Shown here piece by piece: positions 25,734-33,604 of a DNA stretch of 33,604 bases (positions are counted from its first letter, which is position 1; each line of letters begins with the position of its first letter). Location: NCBI GenBank assembly GCA_018666555.1, contig JABIZD010000170.1, positions 1 through 33,604 on the forward strand. The letters are read 5' to 3'. Origin of the DNA: Gammaproteobacteria bacterium. GTDB lineage: Bacteria > Pseudomonadota > Gammaproteobacteria > Pseudomonadales > Azotimanducaceae. The position numbers and the translations under genes are program-made. Under the pieces are notes generated by a model, which worked only from the letters and a program-made list of their open reading frames with translations, was not told the DNA's origin and did no database searches.

Positions 25734-25775
25734 GTTTCTGATGATAGGTTTCTGATGATGGGTTTATGATGATAG
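25734..25775. repeat. Three near-perfect 14-bp tandem repeats
   Basis: GTTTCTGATGATAG, GTTTCTGATGATGG and GTTTATGATGATAG follow one another, differing by one or two bases. They share CTGAT with the 12-bp array just upstream but are a separate unit. Confidence 0.85.
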
Positions 25776-25786
25776 AACGCGATGAA

Positions 25787-25825
25787 ATACCCAGCGAGGC
25801 ATAGTATTACCCGCTCGCTGGGTAT
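25787..25825 (-). terminator. Hairpin downstream of the secreted duplicated-domain gene
   Basis: Perfect 12-bp arms ATACCCAGCGAG and CTCGCTGGGTAT flank a 15-base loop, 20 bases beyond the stop of the leftward gene at 25846. The strong stem suits transcript termination or 3'-end protection. No long T-run follows, so it is not a textbook intrinsic terminator. Confidence 0.55.
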
Positions 25826-25845
25826 GTAGGGCGTTAGCTGGCGGG

Positions 25846-26538
25846 CTAGTCCATGATTTTGATTAGAAGCTCATCGGAATGCTCAAGAATGTCGAGTTTT
25901 GCGTCCATGAGCTCGTCGCTAAGGATTTTATTGACAGCGTTATATTTCTTGCCGAAGTCCGTATAGTCCTTAAATCCACAAGACATATAGTGTCCTAAAT
26001 CTGATCCCCAGGCGTGGTGATACAGATTACACTCGCCAAAAGCACGACTGAACACATCAAACAGTTGATCCGCTCTTGCCTGGCGGTCGGCTAAACTCAG
26101 GTAAGGGCCAAAGCGCCAGGTCATATAGGCAACTCGGTCCGGAGAAGCCTTTAAATTCCGTTGCTGAACCTCAAGTATGTTGTCGCTATGAGTGGCAAAA
26201 TTCTGCGCACCAGTGCCGGTTCCTGCGGCTTCGGCTTTCTTCATAATGGCTCCGAATTGATCGAAGTCATTAAAGTAGCAGAACGTATAAAAAGCTCGTT
26301 GAGAACCGTATTCGTGTTTGTAAAGACCGCAGTTATTGAAGCCAAGGGCTTCCTGGCCCTTCTGGTAGGTAACGAGTTCAGCCTCAAGCGTGTCAGGATC
26401 CTGGCCATAGGCAATTTCATAAATAGAATGCAGGACATAATGATTACTATCTGCTACGACTTCCTCATGATGATTAGCCCAGCTTTGCCAACTCCAACTC
26501 AGAACTGCGAATACCACACTCAGCTTAAATAGCTTCAT
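25846..26538 (-). CDS. Secreted protein with two duplicated ferredoxin-like domains
   Basis: The 230-residue protein has a signal peptide (cleavage near Ala21). Two copies of one domain lie exactly 100 residues apart: C70-GLYKHEYGS and C170-NLYHHAWGS, continuing to FCYFNDFDQFG (86-96) and SCGFKDYTDFG (186-196). In a 27-position gap-free comparison 12 residues are identical, including both Cys pairs (70/87 and 170/187). The pattern suggests a tandem dimeric alpha/beta-barrel-like fold. AGGAG precedes the ATG. It is monocistronic, with hairpin and repeats after it. Function unknown. Confidence 0.78.
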   Translation of the reverse strand: MKLFKLSVVFAVLSWSWQSWANHHEEVVADSNHYVLHSIYEIAYGQDPDTLEAELVTYQKGQEALGFNNCGLYKHEYGSQRAFYTFCYFNDFDQFGAIMKKAEAAGTGTGAQNFATHSDNILEVQQRNLKASPDRVAYMTWRFGPYLSLADRQARADQLFDVFSRAFGECNLYHHAWGSDLGHYMSCGFKDYTDFGKKYNAVNKILSDELMDAKLDILEHSDELLIKIMD

Positions 26539-26801
26539 TTTGTATCTCCTTTAGTTGTTATAACTCTCAAGGTAACTTGCTTAGGTCATTCAGCCAAGGT
26601 TTGTTCGATTTTGGTTAGAAGTTTTATTGGTTTAAAGAATGGAGCCGCGGTATCAGATGCGAGCTGGTGTAAGTCTGCGCCAATTCTTGAGTCTTGAGTA
26701 CCAGAGATAAAAGGCTTTTCTGCTGATTCAAGGGTTTGTGTAGCTCGATTTGGGTAGTCTGAGATTTGCTACGCCTGTGTGGTTTCGATATTGCTCATCT
26801 C

Positions 26802-26823
26802 AGCGTTGAATGATAACAACGCT
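26802..26823. repeat. Inverted repeat upstream of uxuA
   Basis: AGCGTTG and CAACGCT are perfect 7-bp arms around the 8-base loop AATGATAA, about 100 bases upstream of the uxuA operator. It may be a regulator site or a small hairpin. Apart from this and the operator, 26539-26953 shows no gene. Confidence 0.4.
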
Positions 26824-26876
26824 TGCCATACTGAGATTCATCTGATCAGGAGGCCTTATCCGATGGTTTCCCATGT

Positions 26877-26882
26877 TATAGT
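26877..26882 (+). promoter_or_regulatory. Likely -10 element of the uxuA operon
   Basis: TATAGT lies about 75 bases before the uxuA ATG and just upstream of the FadR-type palindrome. No good -35 is seen at the standard distance, so an activator or a weak promoter is possible. Confidence 0.4.
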
Positions 26883-26902
26883 AGGCGTGAAACCTCTTGG
26901 AT

Positions 26903-26919
26903 AATTGGTCTGACCAGTT
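26903..26919. promoter_or_regulatory. FadR/UxuR-type operator before uxuA
   Basis: AATTGGTCTGACCAGTT is a near-perfect 17-bp palindrome. It has the TGGTC-N-GACCA core of FadR-subfamily GntR regulators and differs from the E. coli FadR consensus as I recall it (AACTGGTCNGACCAGTT) at one base. It lies downstream of the likely -10, which suits repression. It also lies inside the longer reading of uxuA from 26897, which supports the later ATG start. The FCD-type GntR protein encoded at 31707-31009 is the obvious candidate binder. Confidence 0.75.
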
Positions 26920-26953
26920 TACCATAAAATCTCTCGACTATGAGCAACGAGTA

Positions 26954-28141
26954 ATGCAAGAGACATGGCGATGGTTTGGCCCGGCTGACACCGTGACCCT
27001 ACAACAAATACGCCAGGCTGGTGCCAGTGGCGTCGTCACTGCTCTTGATCATATCAAAACGGGGGATATCTGGCCGCTTGAAGAAATCAAAACCCGGCAA
27101 ACGTTACTGACTCAAAACGGGCTCGAATGGACTGTAGTAGAAAGTGTGCCCGTTCATCAGGATATAAAACTCAGAAACGGGAACTACCAGGCTTATATAA
27201 ACAACTATCGGCAAAGCCTTATTAACCTTGGGGAAAGGGGGATAAAACGAGTCTGCTATAACTTTATGCCGGTGGTCGACTGGACTCGTACAAACCTGAA
27301 CTTTGAACTTGAAAATTCATCTAGCGCGCTACGATTTGAAATGTCAGATTTTATCGCCTACGACATCCATATTTTAGAGAGAGTCGATGCTGCATCTGAC
27401 TACAGCCAGGCCCAAGTCGGTAAAGCAGCAGAGCGTTACGCAGGTATGGGCGATGAAGAAAAGATGCTTCTGGAATCCAATATCATAGCCGGTTTACCGG
27501 GCGGCGAAGGCTCTTATGACCGGCAGGGCATTAAGGCGGCAATCGAAGCATTCCGCGGGATCGGTACCGCTGGACTCAGGCGCAATCTGCAGTTATTCCT
27601 TGCAGACGTCATTCCAGCAGCGGAGGAAGCCGGCGTCGTCCTCGCAATCCATCCTGATGACCCACCTTTCTCTCTTTTTGGATTGCCCAGAGTGGTTTCA
27701 ACAGCCCAGGATGCCAGGGCGATTATCGAATCGATACCCAGTACCAGTAACGGCTTGACGCTGTGTGCCGGTTCCTATGGGGCAAGATCAGACAATGACC
27801 TTGTGGCCATGGTTAATGAATTCGGCCCCAGTATTCATTTTGTGCACCTTCGTAACATCCATCGGGAATCGGACGGCTCCTTTTATGAAACAGAGCATTT
27901 AGAGGGTGACAATGACATTGTCGGTATCATCAGTGCTCTGTTGAATCAGGAATCAGCTCGTCGGCTGAATAATAGTCCTCTGGCCGAGATTCCAATGCGC
28001 CCTGACCACGGACATGCCATAGGTGATGAGAAAAACGATCCCACTGTCCGTCCGGGGTACTCGTTTTCGGGTCGCCTCAAGGGTCTGGCTGAATTGCGTG
28101 GTGTTATCCATACTATAACGACATTGGCGCGGCGAGGTTAA
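26954..28141 (+). CDS. uxuA: Mannonate dehydratase
   Basis: Dehydrates D-mannonate to 2-keto-3-deoxy-D-gluconate. The ATG at 26954 gives MQETWRWFGPADTVTLQQIRQAGASGVVTAL, which lines up with the E. coli UxuA start MEQTWRWYGPNDPVSL. A TTG 57 bases earlier would add 19 residues unrelated to the family and would cross the operator. Family segments are obvious: VVESVPVHQDIK, CYNFMPVVDWTRT, NIIAGLPGGEGSYD, LAIHPDDPP, CAGSYGARSDNDL, IHFVHLRN and PMRPDHGHAIGD, covering the TIM-barrel metal site. About 395 residues, full length. First gene of uxuA-uxaC-uxuB, 9 bases before uxaC. Confidence 0.95.
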   Translation: MQETWRWFGPADTVTLQQIRQAGASGVVTALDHIKTGDIWPLEEIKTRQTLLTQNGLEWTVVESVPVHQDIKLRNGNYQAYINNYRQSLINLGERGIKRVCYNFMPVVDWTRTNLNFELENSSSALRFEMSDFIAYDIHILERVDAASDYSQAQVGKAAERYAGMGDEEKMLLESNIIAGLPGGEGSYDRQGIKAAIEAFRGIGTAGLRRNLQLFLADVIPAAEEAGVVLAIHPDDPPFSLFGLPRVVSTAQDARAIIESIPSTSNGLTLCAGSYGARSDNDLVAMVNEFGPSIHFVHLRNIHRESDGSFYETEHLEGDNDIVGIISALLNQESARRLNNSPLAEIPMRPDHGHAIGDEKNDPTVRPGYSFSGRLKGLAELRGVIHTITTLARRG

Positions 28142-28150
28142 CCTAGACCG

Positions 28151-29554
28151 ATGCTCCATCCTGATCGCCTGTTACCTTCTGATCCTACCACGCGTGATAT
28201 TGCACGAAACTTATATGCGCAGGTAAAAAATCTGCCGATTATCAGCCCGCATGGCCATACTGATCCTGCCTGGTTTGCCGATAACCAACCGTTCGGAAAT
28301 CCAACTGATCTGCTCATAACACCTGATCACTATATTTTTCGAATGCTGTTTAGCCAAGGTATTTCGCTGCAACAATTGGGTATTCCGCCAGTGGGAAGGG
28401 AAGCTCAGACTCATACGGACCCGAAACAAGTCTGGCAGATTTTCGCCTCGCACTACCATCTCTTCAGGGGCACACCGTCACAACTCTGGCTGGATCATGT
28501 ATTTGCGGAAATATTTGAACTACCGGAGCAACTGAATGCGGACACGGCTAATGCTTACTACGACCGTATTGATGCGCTTTTGCAAACACAGGACTTTCTG
28601 CCGCGTCGTTTGTTTGAACGGTTCAACATTGAACTACTGGCAACGACTGAATCCCCCTTGGATGACCTTAAGCATCACAATGTAATATTAGAGAGTGACT
28701 GGACGGGCAGAGTCATTACCACCTTCAGGCCGGATCCTGTATTGGATCCGGAGTTCGAGGGTTTTAAGGCCAATTTATCGACTCTGGCCTCTATCACGGG
28801 AAAAGACACCTCCTCCTATTCGCAATATCTGGAAGCATTAAGCGTTCGCAGGGCTTTCTTTAAAGCCCACGGTGCTACTGCATCTGATCATGGTCATCCG
28901 ACGGCCGGTACCGCAAATCTTTCCAGATCAGAATCCGAAGCGCTCTTTGAGAAGATTTTTAGAAGTGAATTTTCAGCAGCAGAGGCTGAATTATTTCGCC
29001 GCCAGATGCTGACTGAGATGGCCGCTATGAGCCTGGAAGACGGCTTAGTGATGCAGATCCACCCCGGGTCCTATCGTAATCACAATAGTCATCTCTTTGA
29101 AACATTTGGTCGGGATAAGGGGGCCGATATTCCTGTGCAGACCGAGTATGTCAAGGCGCTAAAACCCCTGTTGGACCGGTTCGGCAATGAACCCGATCTC
29201 TCGGTTATTCTATTCACCTTGGACGAAACGGCTTACAGCCGTGAGTTGGCGCCATTAGCCGGGCACTATCCGATACTCAAACTCGGGCCGGCCTGGTGGT
29301 TTCATGACAGCCCGGAGGGTATGCGTCGAATACGGCAACAGACCATAGAAACTGCCGGGTTTTATAATACGGTTGGTTTCAATGATGATACGCGGGCATT
29401 TCTTTCCATCCCGGCTCGGCACGATATGTCTCGGCGAATAGACTGTGGTTTTCTCGCTGGACTGGTTGCCGAACATCGAATGGATGAACAAGAGGCATGC
29501 GAGGTGGCTGAGCAGTTGGCTTACGGTCTTGTCAAACGCGCCTACAATCTCTAG
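28151..29554 (+). CDS. uxaC: Glucuronate isomerase
   Basis: Interconverts D-glucuronate with D-fructuronate (and galacturonate with tagaturonate). At 467 residues it is of normal length. The amidohydrolase-like metal site starts with ISPHGHTDP (His34, His36), compared with DYHCHLPP in E. coli. Other family stretches include ATTESPLDDLKHHN, TTFRPDPV, QIHPGSYRNHN, LDETAYSRELAPLAGHYP, GPAWWFHDSPEGMRR and FNDDTRAFLSIPARHDMSRR. It is rather divergent in the N-terminal third. It sits second in the uronate operon, and its TAG overlaps the GTG start of uxuB by one base. Confidence 0.93.
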   Translation: MLHPDRLLPSDPTTRDIARNLYAQVKNLPIISPHGHTDPAWFADNQPFGNPTDLLITPDHYIFRMLFSQGISLQQLGIPPVGREAQTHTDPKQVWQIFASHYHLFRGTPSQLWLDHVFAEIFELPEQLNADTANAYYDRIDALLQTQDFLPRRLFERFNIELLATTESPLDDLKHHNVILESDWTGRVITTFRPDPVLDPEFEGFKANLSTLASITGKDTSSYSQYLEALSVRRAFFKAHGATASDHGHPTAGTANLSRSESEALFEKIFRSEFSAAEAELFRRQMLTEMAAMSLEDGLVMQIHPGSYRNHNSHLFETFGRDKGADIPVQTEYVKALKPLLDRFGNEPDLSVILFTLDETAYSRELAPLAGHYPILKLGPAWWFHDSPEGMRRIRQQTIETAGFYNTVGFNDDTRAFLSIPARHDMSRRIDCGFLAGLVAEHRMDEQEACEVAEQLAYGLVKRAYNL

Positions 29555-31002
29555 TGCAAAGCCGACTGACTGAAAGCAGCTTACAGCGACTCGACTTTGC
29601 TCGAAGGCCTGTGTACTCCCGTGGCGATATCAGCCCTGGTATTCTCCACATCGGTTTTGGCGGGTTTCACCGCGCCCACCAGGCAGTCTATACCGAGGAT
29701 ATTTTGGATTCCGGCGATCACCGCTGGGGAATTATTGGCGCCAGCCTGCGCAGTACGACCATGCGAAGTCGGCTCGCACCGCAGGATTTTCTCTACACCC
29801 TCTGTACCAGGCATGCTGATCATAATGAGTACCGAGTGATTGGTGGAATAAAAGATGTGCTTACGCTATCGCAACATCAGCAACAACTCCTTGAACTGAT
29901 TGCATCACCCAAGATTCAAATCATCACGCTAACGATTACCGAGAAAGGTTACTGCCTGACATCAGGTGGAGAACTTGACGAAGCACATCCTGACATTCAA
30001 AAAGATCTTGGTAATCCGTATTTTCCAATCTCCGCACCAGGACTGCTAGCCAGAGGCCTAAAGTATAGAATGGAGGCAGGCTCTGGCCCGATTAGCATCA
30101 TTAGCTGCGATAACCTATCACGCAATGGTCGCAGTACACGCCAAGCCGTCACCGGAGTCGCCGGTTTGTTCAGTGCTGAAAATGCGAGCTGGATAAGAGA
30201 CCACGTGAGCTTTCCAGACACGATGGTGGATCGGATTGTGCCGGCGACCAGCGAATTAGACAGCGTCGGCTTCGAGAGAGAAACTGGTATGGAGGATAGC
30301 GGCCTGGTGATATGCGAACCCTTTAGCCAATGGGTGATTGAAAGTAATATCGCCGGTGAACGACCGGAGTGGGAGCGCGTCGGCGTGCAATTTGTAGATG
30401 ACGTTGCAGTCTACGAAGAGATCAAATTGCGGTTATTAAATGCTAGCCACTCAGCGTTGGCTTATCTTGGCCTGCTCGCAGGTTATGAGTATATCCACGA
30501 GGCCATGGCAGATCCCTTATTAGCGCGATTCACGGAATACCTGATGGAAAAAGAGATAAGTCCGTTGATTCAACCGCCGATAGGGTTTGATCTAAAGCAA
30601 TATACTCAAAGCATTCTCAAGCGGTTTGCTAACCCTGCGATCCAATACCGCACAGCTCAGGTGGCAAATGATGGTTCGCTAAAACTGCAGCAACGTATCT
30701 ATCCGACCCTCACTGAATATTTGCAAATGAGCGTCGGCGCGCCTGGCCTGGTATTAGTCGTTGCTGCGTGGCTGCATTGCCTGACCACACCCGCATACGC
30801 TTCCTTATTTAGCGATCCAGGTGGTGAATACATCAGGAGTTACTCCGGAGACAACCTTCCCCAATTACTGACTTCTGAATCAGAAACGCTGGGTATGATC
30901 TGGGGAGATGAGGCGTTTAAGGGGCAGATCAGGGCGGTAGCGGACGACCTGAAGCGGAATAATATTCACCCTATGCTACAGCGGGCGATGGGCAGCGACT
31001 AG
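29554..31002 (+). CDS. uxuB: Fructuronate reductase (mannitol dehydrogenase family)
   Basis: NAD-dependent reduction of D-fructuronate to D-mannonate, completing glucuronate to mannonate within this operon. The 482-residue protein has the N-terminal nucleotide-binding motif GFGGFHRAH (residues 34-42). It keeps RNGRSTRQAV and the polyol-dehydrogenase catalytic region EEIKLRLLNASHSALAYLG, which carries the Lys and the Asn/His residues. The GTG start overlaps the uxaC stop (TAGTG), so translation is coupled. Other members of the family act on mannitol or tagaturonate, but the partners uxuA and uxaC favour UxuB. Confidence 0.9.
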   Translation: MQSRLTESSLQRLDFARRPVYSRGDISPGILHIGFGGFHRAHQAVYTEDILDSGDHRWGIIGASLRSTTMRSRLAPQDFLYTLCTRHADHNEYRVIGGIKDVLTLSQHQQQLLELIASPKIQIITLTITEKGYCLTSGGELDEAHPDIQKDLGNPYFPISAPGLLARGLKYRMEAGSGPISIISCDNLSRNGRSTRQAVTGVAGLFSAENASWIRDHVSFPDTMVDRIVPATSELDSVGFERETGMEDSGLVICEPFSQWVIESNIAGERPEWERVGVQFVDDVAVYEEIKLRLLNASHSALAYLGLLAGYEYIHEAMADPLLARFTEYLMEKEISPLIQPPIGFDLKQYTQSILKRFANPAIQYRTAQVANDGSLKLQQRIYPTLTEYLQMSVGAPGLVLVVAAWLHCLTTPAYASLFSDPGGEYIRSYSGDNLPQLLTSESETLGMIWGDEAFKGQIRAVADDLKRNNIHPMLQRAMGSD

Positions 31003-31008
31003 GCGTTA

Positions 31009-31707
31009 TTAGCTAGAAAAGTGTTGGGCTGCAGACGTTGTAGATGCCTCGATATGCTTCAACATGGCTTTTCTCGCGGCCTTCGGATTTCTGTTTTTCA
31101 GCGCTTTGAAGATGGCTTCGTGTTCGTCCAGCACAGGATAAACCCCTTCCTCGATAATCAGGCGATGAAAGCCCCGACTCAATCCGCTTTGACCGCGTAG
31201 CGCCCACAGCCACGCAACTGTCCTTGTAATAGGGGTATTTTCAGTGGCTTCTGCGATTAACTTGTGGAACTGACGGTCATAGGCTTCCATTTCTTGGGTT
31301 CCAGCCGTTCGGCGCATCTCATCGTATATTTCGCGAAGCTGTTGCAGTTGATCATCACTGATTCGTTCTGCTGCCAATGCACAGACTTCAGGCTCAATCA
31401 GTAAGCGCATCTCCAGAATCTCAAACGGGCCGATTCCTTCGTCGGTAACCACAGCCGGTTGCTGCAGGTTTTGATCTGCGACGTAGATGCCTGAACCGGT
31501 TTTGACTTCAATGAGTCCAGAAACTTCAAGTGCTACCATGGCTTCCCGGATGGACGGGCGACTGACCTTAAGCATTTCTGCAAGATCTCGCTCCGATGGC
31601 AGTTTGTCACCAGGGCTGACATCGCCGCTCAAAACGAGGTCGGCAATGCGTCTCGCGACTCGAACATAGAGGCGCTCCTGACTAGCAATCGGTTCAAGAT
31701 TAACCAC
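31009..31707 (-). CDS. GntR-family regulator with FCD domain (UxuR/ExuR-like)
   Basis: The 232-residue protein has an N-terminal winged helix (about residues 12-76): LPSERDLAEMLKVSRPSIREAMVALEVSGLIEVKTGSGIYVAD. An all-helical FCD ligand domain follows (from EMRLLIEPEVCALAAERI to the end), the type that senses organic acids such as uronates in UxuR, ExuR and FadR. It is convergent with uxuB, with 6 bases between them. A matching TGGTC-N-GACCA operator lies upstream of uxuA. Repression of the uronate operon, relieved by a pathway sugar acid, is a well-founded inference. Confidence 0.88.
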   Translation of the reverse strand: MVNLEPIASQERLYVRVARRIADLVLSGDVSPGDKLPSERDLAEMLKVSRPSIREAMVALEVSGLIEVKTGSGIYVADQNLQQPAVVTDEGIGPFEILEMRLLIEPEVCALAAERISDDQLQQLREIYDEMRRTAGTQEMEAYDRQFHKLIAEATENTPITRTVAWLWALRGQSGLSRGFHRLIIEEGVYPVLDEHEAIFKALKNRNPKAARKAMLKHIEASTTSAAQHFSS

Positions 31708-31940
31708 GTCTATCCTTCTCAGTTATTAATTGTCTGGCCTTACTATCTGCTATTGTCTAGCCCGTAGACCTGTGTTGCTTGCATAAGGTCGGTAACCAAA
31801 CCTGTTTCTGTACTACTGCAGGTGGAGGATTATCTGTCCAAAGGATGAGCAATCTGTACTACTAAAGTGATCTCTCTCCCACTCCACAATGAGGTGAATA
31901 TCAGAGGCTGGCTCTGTTGACATGACTTGTTCGATCATTC

Positions 31941-33251
31941 TCACGGCCAGCCCAATGCCACCCCTGTACTGTATAGGACACTCGAAATCACGACCACGAC
32001 ACACAGTATCATCGCGCTATTGTATACCAATGCTCTGTTGCCAGTCGGCATATCGTTACCAAGATAATCGCTCCGATTATTTAATATCAACCAGCCGACA
32101 TAGGCAATGGGTAGGAGTAGCCCGCAAAATGCAGAAGTCGGCAAAATAACGTAAGGCCCCATACTGGACCAGAGAAACACGCCCAGCACAGCAGGCGTGG
32201 GAATCAGGCAAGCCAGTCGATAGGCGGTTGAATCTTCCTCGAGATTAAACATCTCCATGGCAGCTGCACCGCAGGTGAGCATGTGCATGACCAGGGACCC
32301 TGCAGCCATGCCAAGAACGCCCAATGGAAAGATGAGTCGACCAACCAGGTCGCCCATGCCGGCTTGCGCGAACATGGCGCCAGCCTGTGCGGGTGCAAGC
32401 CGGTTTTGAATTGTGCTTTCGCCATCAAAAAGACAGGCTGCAGCGGCAATTGAAATCAGACTGGTAATAACCAGATACGGAAGCACCAGTCCGAGCACGA
32501 TATCATATCGCGCCAGTTCTTTTTCTTGTGGTCCCCAGCCGCGGCGCAGGACGGTGTATCCATAAACAAAAGTCATGTTGATGCCGACTGCTGTGCCCAG
32601 CGCTGCCATCATAGTCGTCACGCCAATCCCGGTGTCAGGCAGTGAATGAGGAACAAAACCCCACAGTACATCAGACCAGTTAATTGAACCATTTAGGGCC
32701 GCACTGATCACAACCCAGGCAAAACTGGCAGCGACCAGGGCACTGAGTATTTTAATGCCGTTCTCAAACAGGCGAACACCGTGACTGCCTTGCCCATAGT
32801 TCCACACCGTCGTTGCGCAACCGATCCATACCATTACTGCCAGCGCAAACAAATAGACCTGCCTGCCAGTAGCTTCAGCTTCATCCTTTAAGGAAAAGCT
32901 GAATGTCACCTCTATAGCTTCCTCCAGCATTCCGGCCGCCAGAGGGTAATGGGAAAACCCCCAGACGATGCTTGAACCCAGTGCGGCGATAGCCCACAGC
33001 CACGCCAGGCTCGGCGAAAGATGTTGTTTCATGGCAACGAACGGTCTTTGACCCGTAGAAAGAGTCTGGTGCGCCAGCGCAAACAACATGATGCAGCCGA
33101 TAATCATTGCCACGGGTTGTATCCAAAGAAATTCGAAGCCAAACAGGGCACCGATGGATAGGGAGGTGATGGCTGAGCCTCCGCCCAGTGTCATGGCACC
33201 CTGAAGCCAGCCGGGGCCGCCACTTTTAACGAGGTGATAGATTGAGGTCAT
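31941..33251 (-). CDS. Nramp-fold transporter lacking the canonical metal-site motifs
   Basis: The 436-residue inner-membrane protein has about 11 hydrophobic segments. The opening GPGWLQGAMTLGGGSAITSLSIGALFGF is Nramp-like. Canonical members have DPGN in helix 1, and here the site reads LGGGSA with no Asp or Asn. In helix 6 the MPHN motif is replaced by LGTAVGINMTFVYGYTVLRRGW. Without those ligands Mn or Fe transport is unlikely, and another solute is probable. Its start overlaps the upstream oxidoreductase stop (ATGA), so the two are coupled. Its position next to the uronate genes suggests sugar-acid or related metabolism, but this is inference. A 233-base gap separates it from the GntR gene. 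Confidence 0.82.
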   Translation of the reverse strand: MTSIYHLVKSGGPGWLQGAMTLGGGSAITSLSIGALFGFEFLWIQPVAMIIGCIMLFALAHQTLSTGQRPFVAMKQHLSPSLAWLWAIAALGSSIVWGFSHYPLAAGMLEEAIEVTFSFSLKDEAEATGRQVYLFALAVMVWIGCATTVWNYGQGSHGVRLFENGIKILSALVAASFAWVVISAALNGSINWSDVLWGFVPHSLPDTGIGVTTMMAALGTAVGINMTFVYGYTVLRRGWGPQEKELARYDIVLGLVLPYLVITSLISIAAAACLFDGESTIQNRLAPAQAGAMFAQAGMGDLVGRLIFPLGVLGMAAGSLVMHMLTCGAAAMEMFNLEEDSTAYRLACLIPTPAVLGVFLWSSMGPYVILPTSAFCGLLLPIAYVGWLILNNRSDYLGNDMPTGNRALVYNSAMILCVVVVISSVLYSTGVALGWP

Positions 33252-33604
33252 CGGTAAGACTTCTCCATATCAATTTCCACTATAAGGTCCTTTGGTTTGC
33301 GAAGAGAGGCGCCTGCTATTTTTTCCTGCAGTCTGACTTCGTATTCATTTACATCAATCGGCAATCTAACAGTCTCGTTTTTCCAGGCAGACAGTAAAAT
33401 TCCATTTGCTAGCTGTAAAGAACCAAGTCCTTGTTCAGCTGGCGTCAGCAACTCACTGCCAGCTTGCAGCGAATCAACAAAATTCTGTAATACCGCAGCG
33501 TGTGGGCTGGATTCATCGGTGATTTCAATGACCTCTCCCTTAAAGGCTGGCATACCGAACATCTCATGAGTGGATTGACAATGTGTTCGAACGTTTTCGC
33601 CGGC
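33248..33604 (-). CDS. Gfo/Idh/MocA-family oxidoreductase, C-terminal part, cut by the window edge
   Basis: The frame stays open from base 33604 to the TGA at 33250-33248 (118 codons). The C-terminus carries the family's closing segment HAAVLQNFVDSLQAGSELLTPAEQGLGSLQLANGILLSAWKNETVRLPID, in which LTPAEQGLGSLQLANGILLSAW matches the alpha/beta domain of NAD(P)-dependent sugar oxidoreductases. The Rossmann domain lies outside the window, so cofactor and substrate are unknown. It overlaps the Nramp-fold gene by 4 bases and must be its translational partner. Confidence 0.8.
   Translation of the reverse strand, partial: AGENVRTHCQSTHEMFGMPAFKGEVIEITDESSPHAAVLQNFVDSLQAGSELLTPAEQGLGSLQLANGILLSAWKNETVRLPIDVNEYEVRLQEKIAGASLRKPKDLIVEIDMEKSYR

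Noticed and set aside
25665-25775. CRISPR array
   Set aside because: Units are 12 and 14 bases with no spacers and no cas genes, so they are simple tandem repeats.
26897-26953. Longer uxuA start at TTG 26897
   Set aside because: The extra 19 residues have no counterpart in UxuA and would be encoded across the FadR-type operator.

Overview
The window looks like chromosomal DNA of a marine-type gammaproteobacterium. The basis is indirect: moderate GC, a TonB-dependent receptor, a DgkA-type diacylglycerol kinase, YeiH and TetR proteins, TPR-sulfotransferase and DUF4915-type genes, and an E. coli-like hexuronate pathway. I saw no rRNA, tRNA, CRISPR array, transposase or phage gene. The first gene is cut by the left edge and the last gene by the right edge.

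Region 1 (1-14.4 kb) is an accessory island of detoxification and small-molecule enzymes. It holds an MBL-fold hydrolase, a DsbA/GST-kappa-like isomerase, two haloalkane-dehalogenase-type alpha/beta hydrolases, two long paralogous glutathione S-transferases, one ordinary GST split by a frameshift, an arylsulfatase, a TauD/TfdA dioxygenase, and a TetR regulator followed by a YeiH-type exporter. Its centre is a GrdB-like selenoprotein (8665-7484, minus strand). The frame contains an in-frame TGA that is best read as selenocysteine, directly followed by a bacterial SECIS-like hairpin; standard gene calling would split it into two fragments. A perfect 19-bp palindrome lies between this gene and the TetR gene. 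A second near-identical inverted-repeat motif precedes two of the GST genes.

Region 2 (14.4-16.8 kb) is a degraded junction. It contains a secreted-protein pseudogene with three in-frame stops, dgkA, a secreted SnoaL/NTF2-like protein, and what may be the C-terminal tail of an outer-membrane beta-barrel.

Region 3 (16.8-25.6 kb) contains an Asp/Asn beta-hydroxylase overlapping a TPR-sulfotransferase. These converge on a TonB-dependent receptor and DUF4915-type pair. The receptor has a segment with 13 Tyr in 38 residues, so it is a possible substrate for the neighbouring modifying enzymes. A MORN/YwqK-like repeat protein, an AmpG-like MFS transporter and a small membrane protein follow.

Region 4 (25.6-33.6 kb) starts with short tandem repeats and a secreted protein with an internal 100-residue duplication. 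It then holds a hexuronate operon, uxuA-uxaC-uxuB (glucuronate to fructuronate to mannonate to 2-keto-3-deoxygluconate). A FadR-type palindrome lies just upstream of uxuA and an FCD-type GntR regulator lies at the far end. Beyond that is a two-gene unit of a Gfo/Idh/MocA oxidoreductase (partial) and an Nramp-fold transporter that lacks the usual metal-binding motifs.
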